Of a stretch of DNA of 64,000 nt, positions 63,697-64,000 are shown piece by piece; position 1 is the stretch's first letter, and each line of letters starts with the position of its first letter. The notes beneath the pieces are model-generated. The model made no database searches. It had not been told where the DNA came from and worked only from the letters and a program-made list of their open reading frames with translations. A program made the translations under genes and the position numbers. The stretch is from Epiperipatus broadwayi (taxonomy: Eukaryota; Onychophora; Udeonychophora; Euonychophora; Peripatidae). The DNA lies in contig JAQFVV010012402.1 in the NCBI GenBank assembly GCA_028023455.1, forward strand, positions 11,636,292-11,700,291. The letters run 5' to 3'.

Positions 63697-64000
63697 TAGA
63701 GGGATTTGAACCCAGATTTTCAAGCTCCCTTTAGTCATCCACACCATGTCATACAGCCAATTCACATGACCACATACATCCAGAAAAAGATAAATGATCC
63801 CCAATATGCATATTTCATGCTGAATCAGCCACTCATCAGTTGGTCCAGATCATCATCTCTCACACTCATATATAATCAGTGCTTAGTTTATATTAAAGAT
63901 AGCAAATCTTCAAACTATGTATGTGATAATCTGGATCAACTGATGGTGCTGGTTCAGCACTAAATACATATTGGAGATCTTTCATTTTTTTCAAATGTAT
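63697..64000. repeat. Further copy of the tRNA-headed inverted-repeat family, cut by the window end
   Basis: On the minus strand ATCTGGGTTCAAATCCC (B box GGTTCAAATCC, about 63702-63712) marks a tRNA-like head. The body shares CATCAGTTGGTCCAGAT and TTTCATGCTGAATCAGCC-like segments with 18182-18460. About 63789-63865 and 63919-63990 form an internal inverted pair (ATCAGTTGGTCCAGAT against ATCTGGATCAACTGAT). This confirms that the 18 kb structure belongs to a dispersed family. Confidence 0.75.

Overview
The window looks like a stretch of a very AT-rich (roughly a quarter GC by eye), intron- and repeat-dominated animal nuclear genome. The evidence is GT/AG splice sites with polypyrimidine tracts, coding exons far apart, degraded non-LTR retrotransposons of two RTE-like types, two copies of one Penelope-like element, a decayed mariner, a hAT MITE with an 8-bp target duplication, a pogo/Tigger-like MITE, tRNA-derived SINE heads and several foldback elements. 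I cannot name the phylum from sequence alone; an invertebrate is the most likely source. There is no prokaryotic gene organisation, CRISPR array or operon.

The one cellular gene I can support lies on the minus strand and crosses most of the window. A CpG-bearing, promoter-like zone near 50.9-51.4 kb carries a plausible non-coding first exon ending in GTGAGT at about 50820. The start-codon exon (39903 to 39020, 290 codons) follows after an intron of about 10.9 kb. A further in-phase exon lies at 187 to 1 and continues out of the window. The protein is charged, Ser/Gln/Lys-rich and partly coiled-coil, with an acidic tract. I do not recognise its family. Any exons between 39 kb and 0.2 kb are not resolved; one weak candidate is at 33.1-33.3 kb.

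Layout: 0-0.2 kb exon; 1.0-2.9 kb RTE-like remnant (+); 4.7-5.4 kb mariner remnant (+); 7.8-8.1 kb foldback MITE; 8-14 kb mostly featureless AT-rich DNA with a few less AT-rich blocks; 14.2 kb tRNA-SINE; 17.5-20.0 kb LINE remnant (-) split by a compound inverted repeat with tRNA-like heads; 22.5-23.0 kb hAT MITE; 26.6-30.1 kb near full-length but broken RTE-like element (+); 30.2-30.7 kb Penelope-like 3' end (-); 31.2-32.1 kb GC-richer block of unknown nature; 35.0-35.8 kb three short tandem arrays; 36.1-37.9 kb Penelope-like remnant (+); 39.0-39.9 kb main coding exon; 42.9-45.3 kb LTR-like end and tandem arrays; 46.4 kb tRNA-SINE (-); 49.4 kb RTE fragment; 50.8-51.4 kb promoter-like zone; 52 kb decayed coding segment; 56.0-57.8 kb LTR-like end; 58.9-59.3 kb near-perfect foldback; 60.6-61.7 kb Tigger-like MITE; 63.7-64.0 kb another copy of the tRNA-headed inverted repeat.

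There is no operon-like cooperation here. The biology is one gene with very large introns that have been colonised by many families of mobile DNA, almost all inactive. I did not find a clearly new molecular system. The most unusual items are the compound tRNA-headed foldback family, the 174-bp-arm foldback, the two cross-validating Penelope copies and the possible divergent promoter.
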